Origin: Symsagittifera roscoffensis
Taxonomy: Eukaryota; Xenacoelomorpha; Acoela; Convolutidae
NCBI RefSeq assembly: GCF_963678635.1
Contig: NC_087064.1
Location: 27,938,189 to 28,002,188 of the forward strand
Length of the DNA: 64,000 bases
Direction: 5' to 3'
A program made the position numbers and the translations under genes. Of the stretch, positions 22,546 through 33,322 are shown in pieces. The notes beneath the pieces are model-generated. The model was not told where the DNA came from. It ran no database searches and saw only the letters and a program-made list of their open reading frames with translations. Numbering within the stretch: the first letter of the stretch is position 1; every line of letters starts with the position of its first letter.

Positions 22546-23455
22546 TAGTAGTAGTAGTAGTAAAAGACTTTAATTCCATTGGTGGATACAGGGTTAATAT
22601 AAATATTGAATGAACTTACGATCGACAATTTTTACAAAAACATTTGACAAAGAATGTGCATGATCTGTTTATATCAAACAAAGTTGAAGTTTTAAGCAGT
22701 AAAAATTTATTCAGTTTTGATTTGAACATTCCCAGGGGCATGTCGAAAGATATAATTTTCAGACGCAGAAGTTCATTGGCAGCACGGGGAGCTCGTACAA
22801 AGAAGTTATCGTCAGTTTTCAATTTCCTCGTGTTCGGTATGACGAATAGGCCACTCGTAGCGGAACGCGTAGGAAGCGAGCTGGTTGCACTTTTGCAGTC
22901 AACATCAATAACATTGTTATGGAGCTTCCAAAGTAGAAGAATTTCAACTCTAATCAATACATAGCTAATTGGAAGCATATTCAGATTTAGTAGCCCTGAA
23001 ACATACGATGAACATTTCTTGATCCATCTTAGAACTTTGTACTGGAACAGTTCAAGCTGATGTAATAGTGTCAAAGAAGGGCACCATGCAGGAGCACCGT
23101 AAAGTAAGATTGACAGAATGAGAGTATTGTAAAGTAACTTTTTTCGACTGCAGGATACCGAGAAAGGAATATTTCGTTTCAGAAAATAAAACAATCTGGA
23201 ACATTTTATCAACTTAGTATTCAGATGGGATTTCCAGGAAAGATTGTTGGAGACTATGATACCAAGATCTTTAATTTCATCAACAAATGGTAAGATGTCT
23301 GATCCGAGCAAGAATTGGATAGAATCATCATAACCACCAAAGTTCAGAACTTTACATTTGGCAGAATGAAACTGTAAGTGATTGTTAGTTGACCAATTAA
23401 AAAGAGAATCGATATCTTTTTGAACTAATGATGGAGCAGATGAGCTTTTAATCTT
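22546..23455 (-). mobile_element. 5'-truncated non-LTR retrotransposon with TAG-repeat tail
   Basis: An insertion of 910 bp on the minus strand, flanked by an 8-bp TSD. Its 3' end is a microsatellite tail (tagtagtagtagtagtag on the plus strand). The 280-codon frame is open from the 5' truncation point to a stop at 22616. It reads as the thumb and C-terminal part of a Jockey/CR1-like RT: SLFNWSTNNHLQFHSAKCKV, then KDLGIIVSNNLSWKSH and LLYNTLILSILLYGAPAW, then the RWIKKC segment. The catalytic palm lies upstream and is lost. No stop interrupts it, so insertion is probably fairly recent. Confidence 0.8.
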
Positions 23456-24352
23456 CAATTTAGTTCGAAAAACAAGTTACTAGATAGGAAAATCACCTCT
23501 TTCTACTTGACATTGGGTGTGGGAGCAGATAAAGTTTTTACTGTTTTAAGCAAAAACCAGGGGCCTTCAGATACCTTTCAAATTGCTCTTATACTGAAAA
23601 AAAACTAAAGGAATTTCAGATGCGATCTCCAGATGGCTTAAACTTTTAACACCTACGGGCAAAATTTGAGTTTTATTAAAATATCTCATTTTTTTCTGAA
23701 AACGCAAAACTTTGCGGGCACCATGCAGGAGCACCGTAAAGTAAGATTGACAGAATGAGAGTATTGTAAAGTAACTTTTTTCGACTGCAGGATACCGAGA
23801 AAGGAATATTTCGTTTCAGAAAATAAAACAATCTGGAACATTTTATCAACTTAGTATTCAGATGGGATTTCCAGGAAAGATTGTTGGAGACTATGATACC
23901 AAGATCTTTAATTTCATCAACAAATGGTAAGATGTCTGATCCGAGCAAGAATTGGATAGAATCATCATAACCACCAAAGTTCAGAACTTTACATTTGGCA
24001 GAATGAAACTGTAAGTGATTGTTAGTTGACCAATTAAAAAGAGAATCGATATCTTTTTGAACTAATGATGGAGCAGATGAGCTTTTAATCTTCAATTTAG
24101 TTCGAAAAACAAGTTACTAGATAGGAAAATCACCTCTTTCTACTTGACATTGGGTGTGGGAGCAGATAAAGTTTTTACTGTTTTAAGCAAAAACCAGGGG
24201 CCTTCAGATACCTTTCAAATTGCTCTTATACTGAAAAAAAACTAAAGGAATTTCAGATGCGATCTCCAGATGGCTTAAACTTTTAACACCTACGGGCAAA
24301 ATTTGAGTTTTATTAAAATATCTCATTTTTTTCTGAAAACGCAAAACTTTGC
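23079..24352. repeat. 637-bp tandem duplication
   Basis: Bases 23079-23715 are repeated at 23716-24352 almost exactly. The unit begins inside the non-LTR frame (gggcaccatgcagg), crosses its 5' end and TSD, and ends in the flank at 'gcaaaactttgc'. The second copy therefore carries a 139-codon RT fragment (23676-24095) fused at GAPAWCP to unrelated flank-derived residues. It has no TAG tail of its own. Confidence 0.85.
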
Positions 24353-26194
24353 TGCGCGAAAAAGGGTACTAGAAAATGGCTTTAATCCGAAGTGACTAAC
24401 AGGTTTTTTCCCATAGCTTTTGGCTTCAATTGAGTGGAATAGTGATTGATAAAGAAATTTTCGATAGACTAAAAACTTTGAAAAATAAACTTTTAATGCT
24501 AAAAGATTGGTCTGCTAAACGATCGGTCCACTTCCCAAATCCACGTGACTCAAAATGATTCGATATCTGATTCCGACTGAGTATCTTTTTTCATTCGATG
24601 TTGTGTTCATCAATGCACCGTTCCTCTCATCTGATCTGATCATTCCTGAACTTCTTTCCCCAATTTGTTTTCGTTTCGTTTCCTCCTAGTTGTTTATTTT
24701 TCTAATCTCCCCCTCTTTCTCAATGAGTTCTATTGGGGCGCCGATAGGTCTAGAAAAGTTATTTTACGAACAAATACAAACAGACCAAAAGGACTAATTG
24801 GTCAAGTTGTTCAATTGAACCATTCTGAGCAGCATTGTCTGTTTGTCTCAGTGGGGATAAATTACAGAGGGTACTTAGGAACAGTTAGATTGTTCAAGTG
24901 GTTGTTCAAAGGGGAGCTTAACCCCTCTTGACTTGGTTGAGTTGGAGCTGGGAATAACTGCGGACAAGGTTGGATGTTCTTGGGAGGATCGAGATAAAGA
25001 AAAGAAGCAATTATTACTTCATTTGTCAGGTACAAGTTATGAATCGATCAAACTCTTGAGTTACCATTAAAATAACAAACAAAGTTTGCTAAGAGTGAAA
25101 CTTGCAAAAACTTCAATGCTGTCAGTCTAGAATCAGTTTAAAAGAAAGAGGAAAACAAAAAGAATTGGGACTCTTGATTATGCTACTCGCTTACGCAGAT
25201 GTGTCAATGCGCAATATTTCGCTTGAACCATTCGTATTGTCATGCAAACTTGTAGCTATATAAAAAACCGAGACCACATCCTCCACCAATCTGTTTTGGG
25301 GTGGGCGGGGGGGGGGGGGTGTTAATTTGGTTTATGTGGAATTTGGTCTTTTCTGTTATACAGCCCCAAAATGTCAAACTGTTACTGGATCTTCTGTTTC
25401 CATTGAACACGCTGAGATTTTTTTTCCGGTATATAATTTCAACCAGTCAGATTCGAACATCATGATCAAACTTTCAAAATTGCTGAAAGAATACTTTTTG
25501 GGCCGTATAACACAAAAGACGGCTTTTTGGGTCGGTGGAATTTTCAGCCAACCAACAACTTTACTGAATGGAGTTTAGTTTTTGCTCTAGCCCCCAAAAG
25601 TATTGAACTTCTGGAAAAAAGCTACTTGGTCCGTGTCTTTTTAACACAGTGCTCTCCTGGAAGTTTTCTTGTAATCTTTGGTACAGTTTGGTCAAGAAAA
25701 GTTTCTCCCCTTTTAATTGCTAAAATCAAACCACTAAAATCGTGAGGAGGGATACTCAAAGAGATGTCGTTCGCGGAGCTCTGTGAAAAACTTTATTTCT
25801 GATAGCGTAACGCAAATTATTCATCCCACGCTTGTAACGGAGTCGAACCAATGGTCTGAAAGCAGAACCCAGGTAGAGGTCCGCGACTAACTTGTTAATT
25901 CCACGGCCCAAAATCCATAGTCTGGACAGGGTTTTAAGTCGCGGAAAAACTCTGGAAACACCGTATCTCGGCCGCGATGATCGAAAAATAAGTCGCGGCA
26001 GTCGGAAAATGAGTCGAGGCAAGGTCAAAAAATTTCTTTCAGAAAGGAAACTACTCAAGTTATGTATACTTTATTCATTTCTTTGGCTAGTAATGAGAAT
26101 TCTTATCGATTAGCCCGTATAAATTACGATATGTCCGTTGTGCTATATATGACCCTCTCTGCTTTTAGACCATTTTGCTCATTGACTGGCCACC
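24353..26194. other. Unannotated stretch with possible LTR-element debris
   Basis: No supported gene. Frames at 24665-24931 and 25327-25578 lack family matches. Around 24729-24760, 'ttggggcgccgatagg' resembles a retroelement primer-binding site. A later frame, DLVELELGITADKVGCSWED, could be gag-like, but this is weak. A run of 13 G occurs near 25306-25318, a likely assembly-fragile point. A small region at 25795-25850 shares 'tagcgtaacgcaaattattc' with the hairpin-ended repeats. Confidence 0.35.
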
Positions 26195-26305
26195 GTTTGT
26201 AACGCATGCGTTTTATCCCACACTACAAAAACGTTCCAAATTGAAACAAGACTGCTCGTATCAGGGCGAAGCCCTGAATGTTCCGACTGCCTTATAAAGT
26301 CTATT
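26195..26305 (-). repeat. 3' end of hairpin-ended repeat
   Basis: Reverse copy of the family's end: 'caagactgctcgtatcaggg' leads into the hairpin cagggcgaagccctg (26262-26276), then 'aatgttccgactgcc'. The remaining part to its left is short and mixed. Confidence 0.65.
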
Positions 26306-26409
26306 ATGCAGTCTTTGCTTTATAACAATTGATGAATTTAAAAAATGAATTTTGTTTTTAATTTTCAATCGAAATTTGTTTTTTAAAAAAACCAAACCAA
26401 ATTAAGTAC

Positions 26410-26609
26410 NNNNNNNNNNNNNNNNNNNNNNNNNNNNNNNNNNNNNNNNNNNNNNNNNNNNNNNNNNNNNNNNNNNNNNNNNNNNNNNNNNNNNNNNNNN
26501 NNNNNNNNNNNNNNNNNNNNNNNNNNNNNNNNNNNNNNNNNNNNNNNNNNNNNNNNNNNNNNNNNNNNNNNNNNNNNNNNNNNNNNNNNNNNNNNNNNNN
26601 NNNNNNNNN
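26410..26609. other. Assembly gap (200 N)
   Basis: Exactly 200 N, the usual placeholder for a gap of unknown length. The sequence on both sides is unrelated as far as I can see. Confidence 0.95.
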
Positions 26610-28345
26610 CCCTTTCCTTAACCCTTAGCTTCTCTTAGCCTGAAACTGAAAATAGATGTTATAGTTTAAATTTAGGACTTCTACGGAAGCTAAAAGTTAT
26701 TAAAACTACAGTCCAGGAGTGTATCTCCAGACCCTTCCAATTTCTTCAATTTTCCTGAAAAGACGCCTTCTTCACGATCAGGAAGGGTTGCTGCCTTCAC
26801 CTTCAGCCTTCCTGAATCGCTCAATTCTTTCGGTAACGATTGTACCAGCACAATCGTTACAACTCGGAAGGCTTCATGTTTTCTCGATAGTTGTTCCTCT
26901 CGTTATTGTCGCAATTTGTCTCGCTCTACGTGGTTGTTTTTTATGGTAGCGAAAATCAAGGTTCTGTTTTTCGCCGTTTTTCAGTTCTCGCAAAAATAAA
27001 AAATGTCTTTCTTTTTGAACGAAACTTTAAAAATAAGGATGTCAACTAAAAGTGACCCTTCCCAATCAGTTTTTTTCGTCAAATTACACCGTTAATCATC
27101 CAAACTGTTCTTTCGTACAATCAAACTACTTCAGATAAAATTCGTTCTGACGAACCATTTTCTGGCGGCATTCCGGTCGAATAGCACATTCGTCAATTTC
27201 CACAAAATGAAAAATCGCTCAGACTTATGCTTGTTGATGTCATTTTCATCCTGAAAATCATCAACGAGGAGAAATTAGAACGTTAGCGAGCGTCGGAATC
27301 CAGCAAATCGGAAAATAAAACAAAAAATGTTCAAGATTGATGAAAAGAAAAAGAAACGAAATTATTTCGTTTCTTTTAAATGTTTTTTTTTGGGTTTAAT
27401 TTTAAGTTGGGTTTTATTTCAAACTTGAGTAAAACTTATAGCAAAATTTCAAAATTGGACAGCCGATAAACAATAAAAGTAATTTTGCAGATTGATAAAG
27501 CATAAAAAGACAAAACAGCAAAAAAAATTGCTCTGAGCGTTCGCGAACATCTCAATATAATGCTCTGATAAAATTACAGCTTTAATTTTGGTTTCTAATT
27601 TCCCACTCAATTCCCGGAGTTGTTTTTGTATTCCTGGTGACGAAAAAATACGTTCAATTTTTCGAACAAAAAACTGGTGCTTCGTGTATTTTTCAGTCAA
27701 TTTTAAATTTTCAGAAATCACTCTCGACGATGAATTTTATATTCAGTCAAAAATTAATTCATACCTTGAGCTCAAAAGTAGGAAAATATTACTGCGATTT
27801 TTTTTTTCGTTATGCTATGAAGAGTGTTGTTACTCAAAAAGAAGAATGCGAAAACAATTGTCTCTTGTATGTCAAATTAATACTGCTCAGAGATCTGTCC
27901 GAGATAAATTAGGACCACCAAAAGTAGATAGCAATTAACAGATAAACTAATGAGCAGAACGGACATTAAATTAATAGACTGTCATTTTCCATGTACCAAG
28001 CAACTTTGAAAACATGCTTCGCTTTCAAACCAAAAAATTCAAGCAGCTTCATATATCTAAAGCCTTCTTTAGAATCAACTAAATTCGAACATTTTTTAAA
28101 CAAAACTCTTTTGTTTTTCCCATTTTCAATGAATAATTCGAAGTCACGCTGAGTTTGTTTCCGTAAAAAAAAAAAAATTGGTCGCAAGCGATAATTTGAA
28201 ACAATTTTAAAAGCGACAATTCGAACCCAGCATCATTTCGTAGCAAGCGAATATTCACAAAAATTTGCGCATTTTTTTGAAATAAACTTTAAATCGAATT
28301 GAGTTTACAGTAGTTGAAAACATGAAGGTTATTTTTCCGACTTTA
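26610..28345. other. Unannotated stretch with foldback structure
   Basis: No supported gene. At 26833-26860 an 11-bp perfect stem (gtaacgattgt / acaatcgttac, 6-base loop) is nested within a wider pair of arms (agccttcc / ggaaggct), with a further acccttcc / ggaagggt pair just to the left. The rest is AT-rich with short chance frames. Confidence 0.4.
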
Positions 28346-28858
28346 CTAACGAAATTAACGGAATAATTGTGCTCTTGGTGGTTTTTGTTTGCTTCAGACA
28401 AATTTCGACTTTTTAACCAGCCTTCTTTGATGGATTTTTTTTATATCATTCGAAATATATTGTTGTCTGGAGCTTAAATTTGAAAAGATATTTCATCTCT
28501 GATTTTTATCGTAAATTTATGGGGGTTCAAAGATTATCATTTTGGCAAATGTGAGACAATCAATGCGCGATATGTGTTGCGCTCTTTACGCGTATGCGGA
28601 GATTTAAACCGTCTTAAAAATCGTTCCAACTTAGTTGAAAAAAGCTTATTGGCCATAATTGATTTGTTACTAGACGCAACGTTTATCACTTTGTACTTTA
28701 TTTGGCGTGTGGGGAGATAATTTCCCCCCAAAAAATCTCAAATTTCTTTTTGTTTCACTACATTTAATTTTTTCATGTTATTACTGCTCTATAGACTTTA
28801 AAAGGCAGTCTCGGAACATTCAGGGCTTCGCCCTGATACAACCCGTCTTGTTGGTTTT
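28346..28858 (+). repeat. Hairpin-ended repeat, subtype A, fuller copy
   Basis: One of the most complete copies: 'aacggaataattgtgctc', 'cttcagacaaatttcgactt', 'gatatttcatctctgatttt', 'caatgcgcgatatgtgttgc', 'ttggcgtgtggggagataat', 'aaaggcagtctcggaacatt', then the hairpin cagggcttcgccctg (28821-28835) and 'atacaacccgtcttg'. Its bounds are read from agreement with the copies at 16354-16832 and 29806-30320. Confidence 0.75.
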
Positions 28859-29374
28859 CAAACACTTTTGCTTCGATGCGCTTGTTTCAATTATATCTAG
28901 CACAATTTTCCACTTACTGATACCAATATGCTTTTAAACTTCATGAAGCATAAAAAAGTAAGAAGATTTTTTTTTATACAAATGTGCAAACTTAAGCTTT
29001 GAAAAATTGAATTGTTCCGAAACGCCAAATTAGTGGTTTGACTGACAGGCGTGCAATTCTGCAATTTGTTGACCGGCTTCCGTATTGAAAAGGCAAACAT
29101 TTTTGAGCTAGCTGTTAATTTTTCCAGACAATTTTAACTCAAACAAGACTGCTGGTATTTAAGGGAGAAACTCTGAATCTTCTGAGTGCTTTCAAATGCT
29201 AATTAAAATATTTTTGAAGGAGAAAATAATAAAATAGTCGAACTTAAACAAAAGTATTTTTTTTTTCATCTTGCCACACGCTTTAAAAAGTGTAAAACGA
29301 CTCTTTTCGAGAAAAAAGACAAAAAAATGTTCCCAAAATTAATTCGAAAAGATTAAATCCGCCGTTTACTGGTG

Positions 29375-29465
29375 CTATAAGTACGCAATCTATCGCGCGT
29401 TAATTATCCGTAACAGACCAAACCAGCCATTTTCAAACCCTCATAATTTTATGACAAAATAGTCA
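29375..29465 (-). repeat. Hairpin-ended repeat, core fragment
   Basis: A short reverse fragment with 'caatctatcgcgcgttaatt' and 'tttcaaaccctcataatttt', the complement of the core and the 'ttatggggtttaaa' block. Confidence 0.45.
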
Positions 29466-29805
29466 CCGTTGATTTTTTTATGTAAATAATTGAGCTCCGT
29501 CTAGAAAAGTTTTTCCGTCCAGCAGGGTTAAATTTTTCTTTAAAACCAGTAAAACTCTACAAACATTGAAGATATTGTCGCTTTGAGTTCGCCATTGAGG
29601 TCTGACTGAGCAATTTATTTCATATTTTGGGCTTTATATACCCAAGCAACTCTAGTGTATGAAACGTAAATAGAAAACTTACTCAAATTCAGACAAATCT
29701 ACAGGTTCAAGCAAGTGACCAGGAAAAAACATGACATTTAAGGCTTCTCATTTCTCTTGGAGGACTTTCACGTTTAAAACTTTAAATTTTCGATAATATA
29801 GTAAA

Positions 29806-30320
29806 CAAGACTGCTCGTATCAGTGCGAAGCCCTGAATGTTCCGACTGCCCTTTAAGGTTTATGGAGCAGTCATAACATAAGGAAAATAAATGTAATAGA
29901 AAAAAATGAAAATTTTTTTTTTCTAAAATTTGAAATTTTTTACGAAAATCATCCCCCCACACACCATATAAAGTACAAAAGGATAGATTTTGCGCCTTGT
30001 AACAAATCAATTATGGCAAATATGCTTCTTTCAACCAATTTGGAACGATTTCTAAGACGGATTAACTCTCCGCTTACGCGTTAGTAGCGCGAAATAGATC
30101 GCGCGTTAATTGTCCCAAATTGGGCAATATGGCAACCTTTAAACCCCGTAACTTTACGAAAAATGATCACAGGTAAAATATCTTTTCAAATTTGAGCTCA
30201 GGACAACAATACATTTCGAATGATATAAAAAATTATGTCAAAAATGGCTACTTAAAAAGTCGAAATTTGTCTGAAGAAAAAAAACCACCCCGAGCACAAA
30301 TATTCCGTTACTTTCGTATC
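29806..30320 (-). repeat. Hairpin-ended repeat, subtype A, fuller copy (reverse)
   Basis: It begins 'caagactgctcgtatcagtg', with a one-base-damaged hairpin at 29820-29834, then 'ccgactgccctttaaggttt'. It continues through 'atccccccacacaccatata', 'tagatcgcgcgttaattgtc' and 'gtcgaaatttgtctgaagaa', ending near 'caccccgagcacaaatattc'. The left flank is the 'aaaca' side of the hairpin end. Confidence 0.75.
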
Positions 30321-30469
30321 GAAAGTCGGAACAATAAGCTGGTTGTTCGTTTTCCAAGAAAACATTGATTATATGCATTTGGGTGTTTTTTTTTCAGACC
30401 AATTCCTGCACTTGAAATAATTCTCTTTATTATGTATAAAGAATCTTTATAATCCACAGATTTATCGAC

Positions 30470-30815
30470 TTTTTGAATTCAATTATTAAAAGATGTCCTA
30501 CCTGTGACATTTTGGTAAATTTTGGGGAATTTGAATCAGTCAATTTCGTGAGTTCTGGACTAATTTCGGCCTGCTTTATTTAGCGTGCATACATTTTTAT
30601 GGACACTAAGAGCGTCAACGCTAGTATTTAAAATAAAATTTTAACCAAAATTATTTTAAACAGAACTGAGGCATGTTAAATGGTAAATTGGTTTCCACCC
30701 ACCTTTTAGCATTAACTTTTTTATATTCGCAGTTGGGAGCGTTCAAACATTATAGCAAGTCGGAATTTGCTTCACCAAAACATGGTTTTGCCCTGTTATA
30801 CGAGCAGTCGTCCTT
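30470..30815 (+). repeat. Hairpin-ended repeat, degenerate copy
   Basis: A weak copy: 'gatgtcctacctgtgacat', 'tttggggaatttgaatcagt', 'gagttctggactaatttc' and 'agagcgtcaac' follow the subtype B order. The end reads 'ggttttgccctgttatacga' and 'gagcagtcgtccttg' with a broken hairpin. Confidence 0.5.
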
Positions 30816-30839
30816 GTTTATTGAATATCTGAATATCTC

Positions 30840-31275
30840 GCTCGAGATAGTTTTTTCTCGAGACTAATTTTGACTTTTTAACTAATCAGACAAAAATTTA
30901 CGACCTGGATTTATTATTAGCTATCAACGTTCGGAACTCAAAAAGTAGAAAAAAACTATCTTCGCTCTTTTTTGTCAAGTAATCGGAGTTTGATAGTTGA
31001 TAATCTGGCACTTTTGGGCTGGTTAATGAGCAATATACTTCGTCCTATCAAAGTTTACTGGTCGAATTAAATCATTTCAGTTTATTTTTAGTGTTCCCAG
31101 AAGCAAAAGTTTCGACTTTGTACTATTCATTACGTATGAGAGAGAGTAAAACTCTCCTTGACTCAAGTACCTTTTTTTAGCTTTTTTTCGCAATTTTTTC
31201 ATGCTACATTTTTTAATCGACGTTAAGAAGCAGTTGGAACATTGAGGGTTTTAACCTGATACGAGCAATCTTGTT
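30840..31275 (+). repeat. Hairpin-ended repeat, degenerate copy
   Basis: It begins 'tcgagactaattttgacttt' and ends 'agcagttggaacattgaggg', then 'ttttaacctgatacgagc' and 'aatcttg'. The core is barely recognisable. The hairpin stem is lost through substitutions while the flanking 'gatacgagca' is kept. Confidence 0.5.
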
Positions 31276-31990
31276 GTTATGACTTTCGAAGAAAACGGAG
31301 CATTTATGTTTTTTATTATTCAGTCAATTTTCGCCGATCGAAATCATAATTTTCAACAAAAATTTTTATACCCCATTGAAGATATTGACTTCCTGAGTTC
31401 AAATGTAAAAAGACATTTCACCTCCGATTGATTTTGGTAAAATTCTGGGGGTTTGAAAATTGCCAAATTTGTCATGTTCTCGACTAAATTATGTGCGCTT
31501 GAAGAATTTGTTTATATTGCTGAGAGCGTAACGCGAATTATTTATGCGTGGCGAGTTATCCCGCACAACAAAATCGTTCCAAATTGAATTGAGGCTAGCT
31601 AATTGGTCGGTTACATAGCAGTATTTAGACAACCGCGTATTCAGACACGTCAGTATTTAGACAAATACTGTTTTAACCAATAAGAATCGAGAAAAGGAAG
31701 AAATTAATAAATAATTATTAATTATTTTATATTATTTATGTCTTATCTCGATTCTGATTGGTTCATACAGCATTTGTCTAAATACTGACGAGCATGAATA
31801 CGCGGCTGCCTAAATACAGACCGCACTCCTAATTGGTCGTATTAATTTTGTTCATCTCAAAATTTCACACTTTGATATTGTCCAAAATTTATAGGTTTTC
31901 AACATTTTCCCCCCAGAAACTATTTTATATAGAATAAGGGACAGCCGGAACAATCAGGGCTTTGCCCTGATATACGAGCAGTCTTGCTAT
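31276..31990 (+). repeat. Hairpin-ended repeat, subtype B, split by a MITE
   Basis: It is paralogous to 15845-16353 over its whole length, with the hairpin cagggctttgccctg at 31955-31969. A 220-bp MITE interrupts it at 'ctaattggtc'. It follows head-to-tail on the copy ending at 31275. Confidence 0.75.
31609..31828. mobile_element. Palindromic MITE, about 220 bp, 9-10 bp TSD
   Basis: Almost the whole element is inverted repeat. The left arm contains GTATTTAGACAACCGCGTA and CGTCAGTATTTAGACAAA, then ACCAATAAGAATCGAGA. The reverse complement of the right arm contains GTATTTAGGCAGCCGCGTA and CGTCAGTATTTAGACAAA, then ACCAATCAGAATCGAGA. Ends start GG. The sequence taattggtc (ctaattggtc if one more base is counted) flanks both sides (31599-31608 and 31829-31838). 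The paralogous repeat copy at 16192-16201 is the empty site. A 9-10 bp duplication suggests a Mutator-like or related transposase source, but this is an inference. Confidence 0.85.
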
Positions 31991-32589
31991 CTTTATAAAT
32001 AATTTGAACCCATGTCATTTTTTCAAAAAAAAACAGGCACAGCGACGTGTTGCGCTTCAGCGAATGATTTTTTTTGTTTAAACGCAATCATGATAGCATT
32101 TTTCGAGCGTTTTGTGAATTGAGGAGGACATTTTTTCCTGGGCCTTTTTGATCTTTCTAAGTGAATAGATTCTCTGTTAAATTTCTGAAATATAAATTCA
32201 AATTGATTTAAATTCAGGTTTTAGGCAATACAACTTGCATTAATTTTATACATGGCGTTGTTTTGAAGGTCAATAAATTCGTTTTTGGCAAACACTAGAT
32301 TTGAAATTTGTAGATTTAGTATTCGCTGACAATTTTTAGATTTCAAACTTAAAATTATGGTAGCATTTTTTTTTAAATAGGTGATAATTAATCTAAGTTA
32401 GGCATAGTGAAGCCTTTGCATTTTATAAATTCAAGCGTTGCTCAAATAAAGATACTATCTGGTTGAATTTCACAAACGGCTGCTGTTAGCTTCTTGCACG
32501 AAAAATTATTTATGCAACATTTTTTTGCAAGGCTGTAAGGGTATTACATATATAGGGGCCACTTAACTAAAAATAATTTGCGCCAAATT
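31991..32589. other. Unannotated AT-rich stretch
   Basis: I see no gene, repeat end or other interpretable signal here. Confidence 0.4.
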
Positions 32590-32842
32590 TCTATTTTCTT
32601 GAGAGCGTGCCGTAATCTGTTAATAAATCAGGTTTAAAAAATATCTTTCGGAATTGAGTTGAGGCGCACTAATTGATCCTTTTACTGCATCAACGCAAAA
32701 CTTATCATTTTCTGTTTGATACTAAAAATAACAAATTTTTATTTTTCTGAAAATTTGATCAAAATTTTACTGCCATAAATACGATCAGAAATTTTGAAAG
32801 ACAGTCGCAATATTCGGACTGTCGCCCTGATACAGTTTGGTT
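32590..32842 (+). repeat. Hairpin-ended repeat, degenerate copy
   Basis: Subtype B order is visible in 'gagagcgtgccgtaatctgt', 'ggaattgagttgaggcgcac', 'taattgatcctttt' and 'cagtcgcaatattcggact'. The end is 'gtcgccctgatacagtttgg'; the hairpin is half lost. Confidence 0.5.
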
Positions 32843-32867
32843 TGAATTGCTTAGACATGTTTTTCAC

Positions 32868-33322
32868 GGGGGTTGAGAAATTAGACGATAAGCAAATTAG
32901 ACGGAGGTACTTAAAAGGAAATTAGACGGTTTTGCAAAACTGCAATTGTGAGAAAATGGACAAAAGTGAGAGAAATTAACTTTGTTTGCACACAAATTGC
33001 GTTAGAAAAATAAAATTGTTTGTAGACAACAGTTCAATTTCGGTGGCCAAAAACTTTACAAGTCAATCATGCATAATTTATTCAATTCAAAACTCTCCTG
33101 TAATATTCAGATTTGACATTTTAGGTTCATTTAAACTAATTGTTTTGATAGGAATTGACATTTTATGTTCTTTTTGTATTTGTGAAACTTGACTCTTAAG
33201 AAAAATTTTTGTTGGCCCTTTCCCTTTCGTTTAAAATGCCAGATCTGTAAAAAATAAATTCCGTCAAATTTCGTTTTTGTAGCATCCGTCTAATTTGCTT
33301 ATCGTCTAATTTCCTAGGCCCC
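32868..33322. mobile_element. Inverted-repeat MITE, 455 bp, 9-bp TSD
   Basis: Left end GGGGGTTGAGAAATTAGACG; right end, reverse-complemented, GGGGCCTAGGAAATTAGACG. In both ends this continues ATAAGCAAATTAGACGGA. The flanking repeats gtttttcac are identical (32859-32867 and 33323-33331). The motif aaattagacg also occurs internally on the left arm. The 68-codon frame inside (32986-33192) has no family signal. GGGG ends with a 9-bp duplication do not match the 8-bp hAT pattern of the other MITEs here. Confidence 0.8.

Noticed and set aside
24665-24931. 88-codon frame after a GGGGCGCCGATAGG possible primer-binding site
   Set aside because: There is no LTR pair, and the gag-like resemblance of a nearby shifted frame is too weak to call an element.
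25830-25910. tRNA-like segment, minus strand, with a GGTTCGACTCC B-box
   Set aside because: The T-stem and acceptor stem do not pair and no A-box or anticodon arm can be drawn. At most a SINE relic.
26719-26949. 76-codon plus-strand frame with a hydrophobic end
   Set aside because: It starts at a non-ATG codon and runs across the nested foldback. No family match.
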